Part shown: positions 8,851-17,756 of the stretch, piece by piece
How positions within the stretch are numbered: the stretch's first letter is position 1
Layout of the letters: each line of letters opens with the position of its first letter
Assembly (NCBI RefSeq): GCF_014873145.1
Contig: NZ_JADBEK010000001.1
Span: forward strand, 1,612,001-1,676,000
Direction of reading: 5' to 3'
DNA length: 64,000 nt
Origin: Nonomuraea angiospora
GTDB lineage: Bacteria > Actinomycetota > Actinomycetes > Streptosporangiales > Streptosporangiaceae
The notes under the pieces: model-generated
The model's database searches: none
The model's input: only the letters and a program-made list of their open reading frames with translations
What the model was told of the DNA's origin: nothing
Translations under genes and position numbers: made by a program

Positions 8851-9704
8851 CCCGCCGCCGGGCGGGCCTGCCGTACGCGCTGCCGCTCGTCGCCTTCCTG
8901 GCCGCCCTGTTCCTGGTCCCCCTCGTCCGGCTGCTGCGGCTCAGCTTCAGCCCCGTCGACGCCTTCAACGCGGCGCTGCCCGGATTCACCTTCGAGCAGT
9001 ACGCCCGGGTGTTCACCGAGCCGTACTTCTACGGCTCCCTGCTCCGGACGCTGGCCACCGCGCTCCTGGTGGCGGTGCTGTGCGTGGCGCTGGCGTACCC
9101 GGCCGCCTACCTCCTGGCCCGCCGGCGCCCCGGCGTGCTGCGGACCCTGCTGTTCGTCATCGTGATCTCGCCGCTGCTGACCAGCGTGGTGGTCCGCACC
9201 TACGGGTGGGTCGTGCTGCTGTCCGGCAACGGGCTCGTCAACCGGGCGCTCGTCGGCTCCGGGCTGCGTGACCAGCCCGCCCAGCTGCTCACCAGCTACC
9301 CGGCCGTCGTGGTCGCGGTGACGCACGTGCTGCTGCCGTTCGCGATCATCCCGCTCACGACGGCGCTCGGCGGGCTGGACCGCAACCTGCACCGGGCCTC
9401 GCAGACGCTCGGGGCCGGGCCGATCAGGACGTTCCTGCGGGTCACGGTCCCGCTCAGCCTGCCCGGCGCGGTCACCGGCGCCCTCATCGTCTTCGCGCTG
9501 GCCATGGGCATCTACATCACGCCGCTGCTGGTCGGCGGGGTGACCCAGCCGCTGACCGGCATCCGGGTCTACGACCAGGTGACGACGGTGTTCGACTACC
9601 CGGTGGCGGCGGCGCTGAGCTTCGCGCTGCTCGCGCTGACCGTCGTGTCCACGGGGCTGCTGGCGGGCGTGTTCCGGATCTGGGAGAGGCGCCTTCATGG
9701 GTGA
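8847..9704 (+). CDS. ABC importer permease 1 (PotB-like)
   Basis: 285 residues, about six membrane helices, with the permease coupling motif around TLGAGPIRTFLRVTVPLSLPG (the EAA loop that contacts the ATPase). The type is the polyamine/2-aminoethylphosphonate branch of binding-protein-dependent permeases. The start ATG overlaps the ATPase stop (ATGA), and its end overlaps permease 2 by 8 bp, so the set is translationally coupled. Confidence 0.88.
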   Translation: MTRRRAGLPYALPLVAFLAALFLVPLVRLLRLSFSPVDAFNAALPGFTFEQYARVFTEPYFYGSLLRTLATALLVAVLCVALAYPAAYLLARRRPGVLRTLLFVIVISPLLTSVVVRTYGWVVLLSGNGLVNRALVGSGLRDQPAQLLTSYPAVVVAVTHVLLPFAIIPLTTALGGLDRNLHRASQTLGAGPIRTFLRVTVPLSLPGAVTGALIVFALAMGIYITPLLVGGVTQPLTGIRVYDQVTTVFDYPVAAALSFALLALTVVSTGLLAGVFRIWERRLHG

Positions 9705-10497
9705 GCGGGGCTACGACAGGATCGTGCGGCTGGTGGCCGCGGCCCTGGCGGCACTGGTGTTCCTGTTCCTGATCGCGCCGCTGGTCGTGCTGGTGACGAG
9801 CTCGTTCAACCAGGCGGGCTCGATGGCGTTCCCGCCGTCGGGGCTGTCGCTGCGCTGGTACGCCGAGGTGCTCGGCTCGCCCGACTGGCAGGTCTCGTTC
9901 CGGCTGAGCGGCCTGCTGGTCCTCCTGGTGGTGCCGACGACCGTGGTCATCGGGACGCTGGCGGCGTACGGGCTGACGCAGGGGTCGTTCCCCGGCCGGC
10001 GGCTGCTGCAGGGGTTCGCGCTGTCGCCGCTGATGGTCCCGGAGATCATCGTCGCGCTCGGCCTGCTCTACTACTTCCACGGCGTCGGCCTCGTCAACTC
10101 GGTGACCGGGCTGTGGCTGGCGCACTCGCTGGTGGCGCTGCCGTTCGTGGTGCGGGCGGTCATGGTGAGCGCCGCGCAGCTCGACCCGGCGCTGGAGCGG
10201 GCCGCCCTGAGCCTGGGCGCCGGCCGGGTCCGGGTGTTCCTGACCGTGACGCTGCCGCTGCTGCGGCCCGGCATCCTCGCGGGCGCGATCCTCGCCGCGG
10301 TCACGTCGCTGGGCGAGGTCGCCGTCACGGCCCTGGTGGCGGGCGCGAACACCACGACGGTGCCGCTGCGCATCTTCTCGGCCGTGCAGTACCAGCTCGA
10401 CCCGTCGATGGCCGCGGTGTCCACGCTGCTCATGGCGGCGAGCGTGGTGGTGATGGTGGTCGCGGACCGATTCGCTCGCATTTCGGAGGCCCTGTGA
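9697..10497 (+). CDS. ABC importer permease 2 (PotC-like)
   Basis: 266 residues, about six membrane helices, with the EAA loop SLGAGRVRVFLTVTLPLLRPG. It pairs with permease 1 to form the channel of the importer. The start at 9697 lies inside the end of permease 1, and the stop TGA at 10495-10497 is part of the GTGA that begins the hydantoinase gene. The tight coupling implies that imported substrate goes directly to the enzymes encoded next. Confidence 0.88.
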   Translation: MGERGYDRIVRLVAAALAALVFLFLIAPLVVLVTSSFNQAGSMAFPPSGLSLRWYAEVLGSPDWQVSFRLSGLLVLLVVPTTVVIGTLAAYGLTQGSFPGRRLLQGFALSPLMVPEIIVALGLLYYFHGVGLVNSVTGLWLAHSLVALPFVVRAVMVSAAQLDPALERAALSLGAGRVRVFLTVTLPLLRPGILAGAILAAVTSLGEVAVTALVAGANTTTVPLRIFSAVQYQLDPSMAAVSTLLMAASVVVMVVADRFARISEAL

Positions 10498-12671
10498 CAA
10501 GCACAGTGACAAGCACGGGTGCGGTGACCGCGACCGGCGCGCGGATCGGCATCGACGTCGGGGGAACGTTCACCGACCTCGTGGCCTCCGTGCCGGAACG
10601 CGGCCTCGTGGTGCACCACAAGGAGCCGAGCACGCCCGCCGACCCGTCCCTGGCGGTCGCGGACGGGCTGGCGGCCCTCCTCGCCCGCGCGGACCTGCGG
10701 CCGGAGGAGGTCACGGGCCTCGTCCACGGCACCACGATCGGCCTGAACGCCGTCATCCAGCGGCGCGGCGCGCGCATCGCCCTGGTCGTGACCGAGGGCT
10801 ACCGCGACATCCTGGAGATCGGCCGCAGCCGCATGCCGTCCTCCTTCGACCTGTACGCGGGCAAGGAGGAGCCCCTCGTCCCCCGCAACCTCATCGTCGA
10901 GATCTCCGCCCGGCTGGGCCCGGGTGGCGCGCCCGTGGCCGAGCCGGACGCGGCCGAGCTGGACCGCGTCGCCGCGCGGCTGCGGGCCACCGGGGCCGAC
11001 GCGGCGGCGGTCGTGATCCTGCACGGCTATACCGACCCGGCCTTCGAGGAGGGCGTCGCGGCGGGCCTGCGCGAGCGGCTGCCCTTGCTGCCGGTGACGG
11101 CCTCGGCGACCGTGTGGCCCGAGGTGCGCGAGTACGAGCGGGCCCTGGTGGCCTGCATGAACGCCTACATCCAGCCGCTCATGCGCGACTACTTCGCCCG
11201 CCTGGAGGGCCGGGTGCGCGGGCTCGGGGTGTCGGCGCCGATCTTCATCAGCGCGTCCAACGGCGGCTCGATGAGCCTGCGCTCGGCCGCTGAACGGCCC
11301 GTCGAGACCGTGCTGTCGGGGCCGGCCGCCGGTGTGGCCGCGGCCGCCCGGCTGGGCGCTGGGGCCATCGTCACGTTCGACATGGGCGGGACCAGCAGCG
11401 ACATCGCCGTGTCCGTGGACGGCTCGCCCGAGCTGGCCACCCACACCACGGTGGGCGGGCTGCCGCTGATCGTGCCGGTCGTGGCCGTGCACGCGATCGG
11501 GGCCGGGGGCGGGTCGGTCATCCGGGTGGACGGGCAGGGCGTGCTCAAGGTCGGGCCGGGCAGCGCGGGCGCCGACCCCGGGCCGGCGGCGTACGGGCGG
11601 GGCGGCGACCGGCCGACCGTGACGGACTGCTACCTGGCGACCGGGCTGATCGACCCGCGCACGTTCCTCGGCGGCCGGATGCCCCTCGACGCCGGCGCCT
11701 CGTTCAAGGCCCTGTCGGGCGTCGCCTCCCACCTCGCCTCCGGGGGCGAGCGCGGGGAGCTCCCCGGCGGCGACGCGGCCGGGCCGGATGGCGATGTGGC
11801 CGGGCTGGACGGACCGGGTGGCGATGTGGCCGCGTACCGGGTGGCGGCGTCGGCGCTGCGGGTGGCGACGGCGGGGATGGCGACCGAGCTGCAGAAGATC
11901 ATGGCGCAGCGCGGGCTGGACCCGCGGCGGTTCGCGCTCGTGCCGTTCGGCGGCGCGGGCCCGACGCACGCCGCCATGCTCGCCGAGGAGGTCGGGATCG
12001 CGCACATCGTGGTCCCGCCGACCGCCGCCACGTTCTGCGCCCTGGGCGCGGCGGGCGCGGACCTGCGCCGCGACTTCGCCCGCAGCCTGCGCCGCCCCCT
12101 GGACGCCGCGAGCGCCACCCGCCTGGCGGGCGTGCTGGCCGAGCTGTCCGCCCAGGCCCGGGAGTGGCTGGCCGAGCAGGACGGCGGGGCCCGGTCTCGG
12201 GGACGGCTGTCGTTCGCGGCCGACATGCGCTATTCCGGCCAGGCGTACGAGCTCCGCGTCGCCCTCGACCCCGGCCGCCTGGACGCCGGGACGGTCTCCG
12301 AGGCCTTCCACGCCGAGCACGAGCGCCTGTACGGCTTCCGCGACCAGGGCGCGACCGTCGAGCTCGGCACCGCCAGGCTCGGCGTGGTCGGTCCGGCGGC
12401 CGAGCTGCCGCCCGCCGCCGTCCCCCCGGGCACGGGCGCGCCCCGTCCAGCGGCCCGCAGGCGGGTCCTGCTGGCCGGCGCCTGGCACGACGCCCGCGTC
12501 CACCTGCGCGAGTCCCTCGGCGTGGGGGACGCGTTCGACGGCCCGGCGATCGTCGAGCAGGACGACACCACCGTGGTCGTGCCGCCCGGCTGGTCGGCGG
12601 ACGTGGACGAGGCCGGCAACCTGCACCTGCGCCGGACGGACGGCGCCCAGAATCCTCGTCGGAAGGCCTGA
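10494..12671 (+). CDS. hyuA: Hydantoinase/oxoprolinase subunit A
   Basis: 725 residues, normal for HyuA. It has the ASKHA-type ATP site: GIDVGGTFTDL at the N terminus, VHGTTIGLNAVIQRRGA, and FDMGGTSSDIA in the second half. Together with subunit B it uses ATP to open a cyclic amide (hydantoin, N-methylhydantoin, 5-oxoproline or a related ring) in the cytosol. The GTG at 10494 follows GGAGG (10485-10489). Around residue 420 a Gly/Asp-rich insertion has the near-repeat GGDAAGPDGDVAGLDGPGGD, which looks like a low-complexity expansion. Which ring is the substrate cannot be told; the SAM-IV riboswitch in front argues for a sulfur compound. Confidence 0.9.
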   Translation: MTSTVTSTGAVTATGARIGIDVGGTFTDLVASVPERGLVVHHKEPSTPADPSLAVADGLAALLARADLRPEEVTGLVHGTTIGLNAVIQRRGARIALVVTEGYRDILEIGRSRMPSSFDLYAGKEEPLVPRNLIVEISARLGPGGAPVAEPDAAELDRVAARLRATGADAAAVVILHGYTDPAFEEGVAAGLRERLPLLPVTASATVWPEVREYERALVACMNAYIQPLMRDYFARLEGRVRGLGVSAPIFISASNGGSMSLRSAAERPVETVLSGPAAGVAAAARLGAGAIVTFDMGGTSSDIAVSVDGSPELATHTTVGGLPLIVPVVAVHAIGAGGGSVIRVDGQGVLKVGPGSAGADPGPAAYGRGGDRPTVTDCYLATGLIDPRTFLGGRMPLDAGASFKALSGVASHLASGGERGELPGGDAAGPDGDVAGLDGPGGDVAAYRVAASALRVATAGMATELQKIMAQRGLDPRRFALVPFGGAGPTHAAMLAEEVGIAHIVVPPTAATFCALGAAGADLRRDFARSLRRPLDAASATRLAGVLAELSAQAREWLAEQDGGARSRGRLSFAADMRYSGQAYELRVALDPGRLDAGTVSEAFHAEHERLYGFRDQGATVELGTARLGVVGPAAELPPAAVPPGTGAPRPAARRRVLLAGAWHDARVHLRESLGVGDAFDGPAIVEQDDTTVVVPPGWSADVDEAGNLHLRRTDGAQNPRRKA

Positions 12672-12673
12672 AC

Positions 12674-14677
12674 GTGCGGCTCGACCCCGTCACCATGGAG
12701 ATCGTCGGCAACCGGCTCAGCGCCATGACCGAGGAGATGTGCCTCACCCTCCAGCGCACCAGCCGCTCCCTGTACGTCAAGGAGACCGCCGACTTCTGCT
12801 GCGCCTTCGCGGGCCTGGACGGCGGCTTCGTCGCCTACCCGCGCGGCATCGGCGTCTCCGGCTTCGTCGGCCTCAACGTGCTGACCGCCGTACAGGCCGC
12901 CGGCCCGCTGGAGCCCGGCGACGTGATCATCACCAACGACCCGTACCGCTCCGGCGGCCTGGCCACCCACCTGACGGACATCCAGCTCATCGAGCCGTAT
13001 TTCCACGAGGGCGAGCTGGTCGGCTACGGCTGGGCGTTCATCCACTGCTCCGACATCGGCGGGCGGGTGCCGAGCAGCCTGTCGCCGGTCAACGACGAGA
13101 TCTTCCAGGAGGGCCTGCAGATCCCGCCGGTCAAGCTGGTACGCGCCGGGGAGCCGAGCCGCGACGTCGAGGCGCTGATCACGGCCAACAGCCGCACCCC
13201 CGAGGCGAACCTGGGCGACATCAGGGCCATGCGCGCGGCCCTGCGCACCGGCCGGGAGCGGCTGGCCGGCGTCGTCGCCCAGCACGGCCTGCCCACGGTG
13301 CTCGACGCGCAGCGCGACCTGGTCGAGTACACCGCGGGCAAGGCCCGCGCCGCCCTGGCCGCGCTCGGCGACGGCACCCACCGCTTCGTCGACTACCTCG
13401 ACGACGACGCCGTCTCCAGCCTCCCGGTCCGCCTGTCGGTCACCGCGACGCTGCGCGCGGGCGACCTGCACCTCGACTTCACCGGCACGGATCCGCAGGT
13501 CGCCGCGGCGTTCAACATCGCGACCCTGGGCCGGCCGCACGCCTGGATCACCACCAGGGTGCTCGCGCTCATCTGCACCCTCGACCCCGGCATCGCGCTC
13601 AACGCGGGGCTCATCGCCCCGATCACCGTCACCACGCCCGAGGGCTCGCTGGTCAACCCCGTGCACCCGGCCGCCGTGGGGGTGCGGCACGCCTCGGCCA
13701 ACCGCGTCAACGACGCCATCGGCGGCGCGCTCGGGCTGGCCGCCCCGCACGTGCTGCCGGCGGCCTCCAGCGGGCTGGTGGTGCCCGTGGTCGTCGCCGA
13801 GCAGCGCGGCTCCGGCCAGAACGTGCAGGTCCTGGAGCCGATGGTGGGCGGTACGGGGGCCCGCGAGGGCGCCGACGGGGTGGACGGCCGCGACAGCGGC
13901 ATCTCCAACCTGTCCAACAACCCGGTGGAGACCGTCGAGACGGAGATCGGGGTCGAGATCCTCAGGTACGGGCTGCGTACCGACTCGGGAGGCGCCGGGC
14001 GCTGGCGCGGCGGGTGCGGGCTGGAGCTGACGTTCCGGGTGCGCGGGGAGGGCTCGAAGCTGCTGGCCCGGGGGCTGGAGCGGATGTGCTTCCGCCCGTG
14101 GGGCGTGCGCGGCGGCGGCCCGGGCGCGGCCACCGAGCTGATCGTCAATCCGGGCACGGCCCGGGAGCGCAGGCACTTCAAGATCGACGTGCTGCCGCTG
14201 GAGCCCGGTGACGTCGTCACGCTGCTGACCTCGGGCGCGGGCGGCTACGGCGACCCGTACACCAGGGATCCGGAGGCGGTGCTGCGGGACGTGGAGCGGG
14301 GCGTGGTCTCCCGGGAGGCGGCGGCGCGCGCGTACGGGGTGGTGCTGGCGGAAGGGGATGGCGGCCTGGCCGTGGACGGCCCCGGCACGGCGCAGGCCCG
14401 CGGCGAGCACCGCCCGGACCTGGTCGTCAACGACGGCGGGCCGGAGCGGCGGGCGTGGGAGTCGGTGTTCGACACCGCCAGCGTCGACCGCCTGGTGGCC
14501 GCCCTGTTCCGGCTCCCCCGCCCGGCCCGCACCCCGCGCAGGACGGCCCTCTACACCGCGGTCCTGGCCGCCCTGCCGGCCGGCTTCCCCAGGACGCCCC
14601 CCACCCCCGATGAGCGCGACGCGGCCCGCCGTACCCTCGTCCAAGAGATCACCGAACTGGAACGGAGGTCGGCGTGA
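12674..14677 (+). CDS. hyuB: Hydantoinase/oxoprolinase subunit B
   Basis: 667 residues, somewhat longer than many HyuB proteins because of a C-terminal extension after GDVVTLLTSGAGGYGDP. The family start LDPVTMEIVGNRLSAMTEEM is intact, as are VDYLDDDAVSS and the RYGLRTDSGGAGRWRGGCG region. It forms the cyclic-amide-opening enzyme with subunit A. The GTG at 12674 follows GGAAGG (12661-12666), two bases after the subunit A stop. It ends in a GTGA overlap with the amidohydrolase. Confidence 0.9.
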   Translation: MRLDPVTMEIVGNRLSAMTEEMCLTLQRTSRSLYVKETADFCCAFAGLDGGFVAYPRGIGVSGFVGLNVLTAVQAAGPLEPGDVIITNDPYRSGGLATHLTDIQLIEPYFHEGELVGYGWAFIHCSDIGGRVPSSLSPVNDEIFQEGLQIPPVKLVRAGEPSRDVEALITANSRTPEANLGDIRAMRAALRTGRERLAGVVAQHGLPTVLDAQRDLVEYTAGKARAALAALGDGTHRFVDYLDDDAVSSLPVRLSVTATLRAGDLHLDFTGTDPQVAAAFNIATLGRPHAWITTRVLALICTLDPGIALNAGLIAPITVTTPEGSLVNPVHPAAVGVRHASANRVNDAIGGALGLAAPHVLPAASSGLVVPVVVAEQRGSGQNVQVLEPMVGGTGAREGADGVDGRDSGISNLSNNPVETVETEIGVEILRYGLRTDSGGAGRWRGGCGLELTFRVRGEGSKLLARGLERMCFRPWGVRGGGPGAATELIVNPGTARERRHFKIDVLPLEPGDVVTLLTSGAGGYGDPYTRDPEAVLRDVERGVVSREAAARAYGVVLAEGDGGLAVDGPGTAQARGEHRPDLVVNDGGPERRAWESVFDTASVDRLVAALFRLPRPARTPRRTALYTAVLAALPAGFPRTPPTPDERDAARRTLVQEITELERRSA

Positions 14678-15930
14678 GCGAACAGGACGCCGTCGACGCG
14701 ATCATGGCCGGGCTCGCGGGCCCGGCGCTCGACGAGCTCGCCGAGCTGTATCGGGACCTGCACCGGCACCCCGAGCCAGCCTTCGAGGAGGAGCGCACGG
14801 CGGGCATCGCCGCCGAGAGGCTGCGGGCGGCCGGGTTCGAGGTCGTCACGGGCCTCGGCGGCACAGGTGTGGCGGGCGTGCTGCGCAACGGCGACGGCCC
14901 CACGGTGGCATTACGGGCCGACATGGACGCGCTGCCGGTCCTGGAGGCCACGGGCCTGCCGTACGCGAGCACCGCCACCACGCCCGGCGGGGTGCCGCTC
15001 ATGCACGCCTGCGGCCACGACATGCACGTGGCGTGCCTGATTGGCGCGACGCACCTGCTGGCGGCCGGCCGGGACCGGTGGCGGGGCACGCTCGTGGCGC
15101 TGTTCCAGCCGGCGGAGGAGATCGCGGCCGGGGCGCGGGCCATGCTGGACGACGGGCTGTTCGACCGGATCGGCACCCCCGACGTCGTGCTCGGCCAGCA
15201 CGTCTTCCCCGACCCGGCCGGGACGCTGCTCGTCAGCCCCGGCGAGATCCTGGCCGCCGCCGACAGCATGGAGATCCGGCTGTACGGCCGGGGCGGCCAC
15301 GGCTCCCAGCCGGAGCGGACCGTCGACCCGGTCGTCCTGGCCGCCTCGACCGTCATGCGCCTGCAGACGGTCGTCTCGCGCGAGATCTCCCCGTTCGAGC
15401 GGGCGGTGCTGACGGTGGCCCAGATCCACGCGGGCCACAAGGAGAACATCATCCCCGACGAGGCGTCCATCACGGTCAACCTGCGCTCGTTCTCCCCCGA
15501 GGTGCGCCGCACCTTGCTGGCGGCCGTGGAGCGGGTGGTCAACGCCGAGGCGGCCGCCTCCGGCGCGCCCCGCCCCCCGGAGATCCGCACGCTCAGCGCC
15601 TTCCCGCTGACCGTCAACGACGGCGACGCCACGGCCCGGGTGCGCGAGGCGTTCGCCGGCCGGTTCGGCTCCGAGCGGGTGCCGGTCATGGAGCCGCTGA
15701 TGGGCAGCGAGGACTTCGGCCTGTTCGGCTCCGAGGCGGGCGCGCCGTCGGTCTTCTGGGGCCTCGGCGGCGCCGACCCCGAGCTGTACGCCCGCGCCGA
15801 GCGTGAGGGCCGGCTGCGCGAGGACGTGCCGGGCAATCACTCGCCCTTCTTCGCGCCCCAGCTCCTGCCCACGCTGCCCACGGGGGTCGAGGCCCTGGTC
15901 ACCGCCGCCCTGGCCTGGCTACCGGCGTGA
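14674..15930 (+). CDS. M20-family amidohydrolase (N-acyl amino acid deacylase type)
   Basis: 418 residues. Metal-site motifs are present: LRADMDALPV, HACGHDMHVACLIGA, EEIAAGARAML and the late MGSEDFGLF. The overall pattern is that of the aminoacylase/hippuricase/IAA-conjugate hydrolase branch of M20, not the N-carbamoyl amidase branch. It would release an amino acid from an N-acyl form, following import and ring opening by the upstream gene products. The start GTG at 14674 overlaps the HyuB stop. It is the last gene before the hairpin at 15939-15974. Confidence 0.88.
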   Translation: MSEQDAVDAIMAGLAGPALDELAELYRDLHRHPEPAFEEERTAGIAAERLRAAGFEVVTGLGGTGVAGVLRNGDGPTVALRADMDALPVLEATGLPYASTATTPGGVPLMHACGHDMHVACLIGATHLLAAGRDRWRGTLVALFQPAEEIAAGARAMLDDGLFDRIGTPDVVLGQHVFPDPAGTLLVSPGEILAAADSMEIRLYGRGGHGSQPERTVDPVVLAASTVMRLQTVVSREISPFERAVLTVAQIHAGHKENIIPDEASITVNLRSFSPEVRRTLLAAVERVVNAEAAASGAPRPPEIRTLSAFPLTVNDGDATARVREAFAGRFGSERVPVMEPLMGSEDFGLFGSEAGAPSVFWGLGGADPELYARAEREGRLREDVPGNHSPFFAPQLLPTLPTGVEALVTAALAWLPA

Positions 15931-15938
15931 CGGCCCGG

Positions 15939-15974
15939 CAGCTCGTGAGAGGCCCCCGGGCTTCTCACGAGCTG
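15939..15974 (+). terminator. Strong hairpin terminator of the SAM-IV operon
   Basis: The perfect 12-bp arms CAGCTCGTGAGA and TCTCACGAGCTG can be extended through GGCCC/GGGCT to about 17 pairs with a CC loop. It begins 8 bp after the M20 stop. No U-run follows, which is common for actinobacterial terminators. Confidence 0.75.
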
Positions 15975-16234
15975 AAAGTTTCACGTGCCGAGCTGGGCGG
16001 ACGTCGCCGGGCGAGCGCTCGGCTGGTGCCCGAGTCCGGCCCGATCTAGGGTGACGGTGCCTGTCCGGCGCCGGCCGTGCACCTCGTGGACGGGTGCCCC
16101 GACCGGTGCCGGAGCGGCATTCCTGGCGCGCCCCCACGCGAAAGGGCCCCCCGATGGCACCTCGCCACCGCCTCCCGGCGGCGTCCGGCACGTCTACGAC
16201 GTCACCGTCTTCGCGAACCGCGCCGGCTGACGCC
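15975..16234. other. Non-coding stretch ahead of the GH43-like gene
   Basis: No convincing gene is seen here. The one notable site is GAAAGGG at 16139-16145, 8 nt before an ATG at 16154 that is in frame with the GH43-like gene and would add 27 residues before its signal peptide. No clear promoter hexamers were found. Confidence 0.4.
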
Positions 16235-17656
16235 ATGTCCCGTCTCCTGACCCTGCTGGCCGGGCTGTGCCTGGCGCTCACGCTGACCCCCGTCGCCCCG
16301 GCGACGGCCGCACCCGTGACCGTGCCGGTCGGCGCGCAGTTCACCGACACCTCGGGCAACCTGCTGCACGCCCACGGCGGCGGCGTGATCAAGGTCGGCT
16401 CGTACTACTACTGGTTCGGGGAGAACCGCAACGCCGACGGCACCTTCCGCTACGTCTCCGCCTACCGCTCGGCCGACCTGCGCACCTGGGAGTTCCGCAA
16501 CCACGTGCTCACCCAGTCCAGCTCCGCCGAGCTGCAGGTCGCCAACATCGAGCGGCCCAAGGTCGTCTACAACGCCGCGACCGGCCGCTTCGTCATGTGG
16601 ATGCACAAGGAGAACGGCCGGGACTACGGCGAGGCGCGGGCCGCCGTGGCCGTCTCGGCCACGGTGGACGGCGCCTACACCTACCTGCGCAGCTTCCGGC
16701 CGCTCGGCCACATGTCGCGCGACATCACCGCGTTCGTCGACACCGACGGCACCGGCTACATGATCTCGGCCGCGAACGAGAACTACGACCTGCACGTCTA
16801 CCGGCTCAGCGCCGACTACACCGACGTGGCCGCGCTGGCGCGCGTGTGGTCCGGCGACCACCGGGAGGCGCCGGCGCTGTTCAAGCGCGACGGGGTGTAC
16901 TTCATGCTGACCTCGGGCGCGACCGGCTGGCAGCCCAACCAGGCCCAGTACGCCACCGCCACCAGCATCACCGGCACGTGGAGCGCCTGGCAGAACGCCG
17001 GCGACTCGCAGACGTTCGGCTCCCAGCCGGCCTACGTGCTGCCGGTGCAGGGCACGTCCGGCACGTCGTACCTGTATCTGGGCGACCGGTGGGCCGGCGC
17101 GTGGGGCGGGCCCGTCAACGACTCCCGGTACGTGTGGCTGCCGATCCAGTTCCCGAGCAGCACGTCCATGAGCCTGACCTACGCCCGCCAGCTCACCGTC
17201 GACGCGGCCGCCGGCACGATCGCCGCGACGGGCACCGGCTACGACCGGCTGGCGGTGCGGCACTCCGGCAAGTGCGCCGACGTACGCAACGCCTCCACCG
17301 CCAACGCGGCCGCGGTCATCCAGTACGCCTGCGGCGGCGGCGCCAACCAGCAGTGGCGCGTCCAGTCGATCAGCGGCGGCTACGTGCAGGTCGTGGCCCG
17401 CAACTCCGGCAAGTGCCTGGACGTCAACGGCGCCTCCACCGCCGACGGGGCGGCGCTGCAGCAGTACACGTGCGGCCCCGGCGCCAACCAGCAGTGGACG
17501 CTGCAGGACGCGGGCGGCGGCTACCTGCGCCTGGTGGCCAGGCACTCGGGCAAGTGCGCCGACCTGCCCGGCTCCGCACAGGCCGACGACGTGCAGTTCA
17601 AGCAGTATCTGTGCAACGGCGGCCAGAACCAGCAGTTCACCCGCACCCCACTGTGA
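16235..17656 (+). CDS. Secreted GH43-like glycosidase with C-terminal ricin-B (CBM13) domain
   Basis: 473 residues. A signal peptide (MSRLLTLLAGLCLALTLTPV, cut near ATA-AP) is followed by a five-bladed propeller domain (about 30-320). This begins QFTDTSGNLLHAHGGGVIKV, the pattern of GH43 subfamily 24 (exo-beta-1,3-galactanase-like) proteins. The C terminus (about 335-473) is a beta-trefoil lectin with three QxW-type repeats (NQQWRV, NQQWTL, NQQFTR) and paired cysteines. It probably trims galactan side structures of plant arabinogalactan outside the cell. Start choice: the ATG at 16235 gives a proper signal peptide but has no Shine-Dalgarno; the ATG at 16154 has one. No partner genes adjoin it. 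Confidence 0.72.
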   Translation: MSRLLTLLAGLCLALTLTPVAPATAAPVTVPVGAQFTDTSGNLLHAHGGGVIKVGSYYYWFGENRNADGTFRYVSAYRSADLRTWEFRNHVLTQSSSAELQVANIERPKVVYNAATGRFVMWMHKENGRDYGEARAAVAVSATVDGAYTYLRSFRPLGHMSRDITAFVDTDGTGYMISAANENYDLHVYRLSADYTDVAALARVWSGDHREAPALFKRDGVYFMLTSGATGWQPNQAQYATATSITGTWSAWQNAGDSQTFGSQPAYVLPVQGTSGTSYLYLGDRWAGAWGGPVNDSRYVWLPIQFPSSTSMSLTYARQLTVDAAAGTIAATGTGYDRLAVRHSGKCADVRNASTANAAAVIQYACGGGANQQWRVQSISGGYVQVVARNSGKCLDVNGASTADGAALQQYTCGPGANQQWTLQDAGGGYLRLVARHSGKCADLPGSAQADDVQFKQYLCNGGQNQQFTRTPL

Positions 17657-17756
17657 GCCAGCGAAAGCCTCAAACCACAGAAGAGCACGTCAAGCACGGG
17701 TAAATACCCACACCCCACCTCTTTCGCCACAAATCGTGACGTTAGAGTGACATATT

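Noticed and set aside
10071-12626. Very long open frame (851 codons) on the minus strand opposite hyuA
   Set aside because: High GC leaves few stops on the antisense strand; the translation is Arg/Gly/Pro-rich without family content, and the plus strand encodes a clear HyuA.
15985-16230. 81-codon frame in the gap before the GH43-like gene
   Set aside because: Composition is that of random high-GC sequence, no ribosome site, no recognised content.
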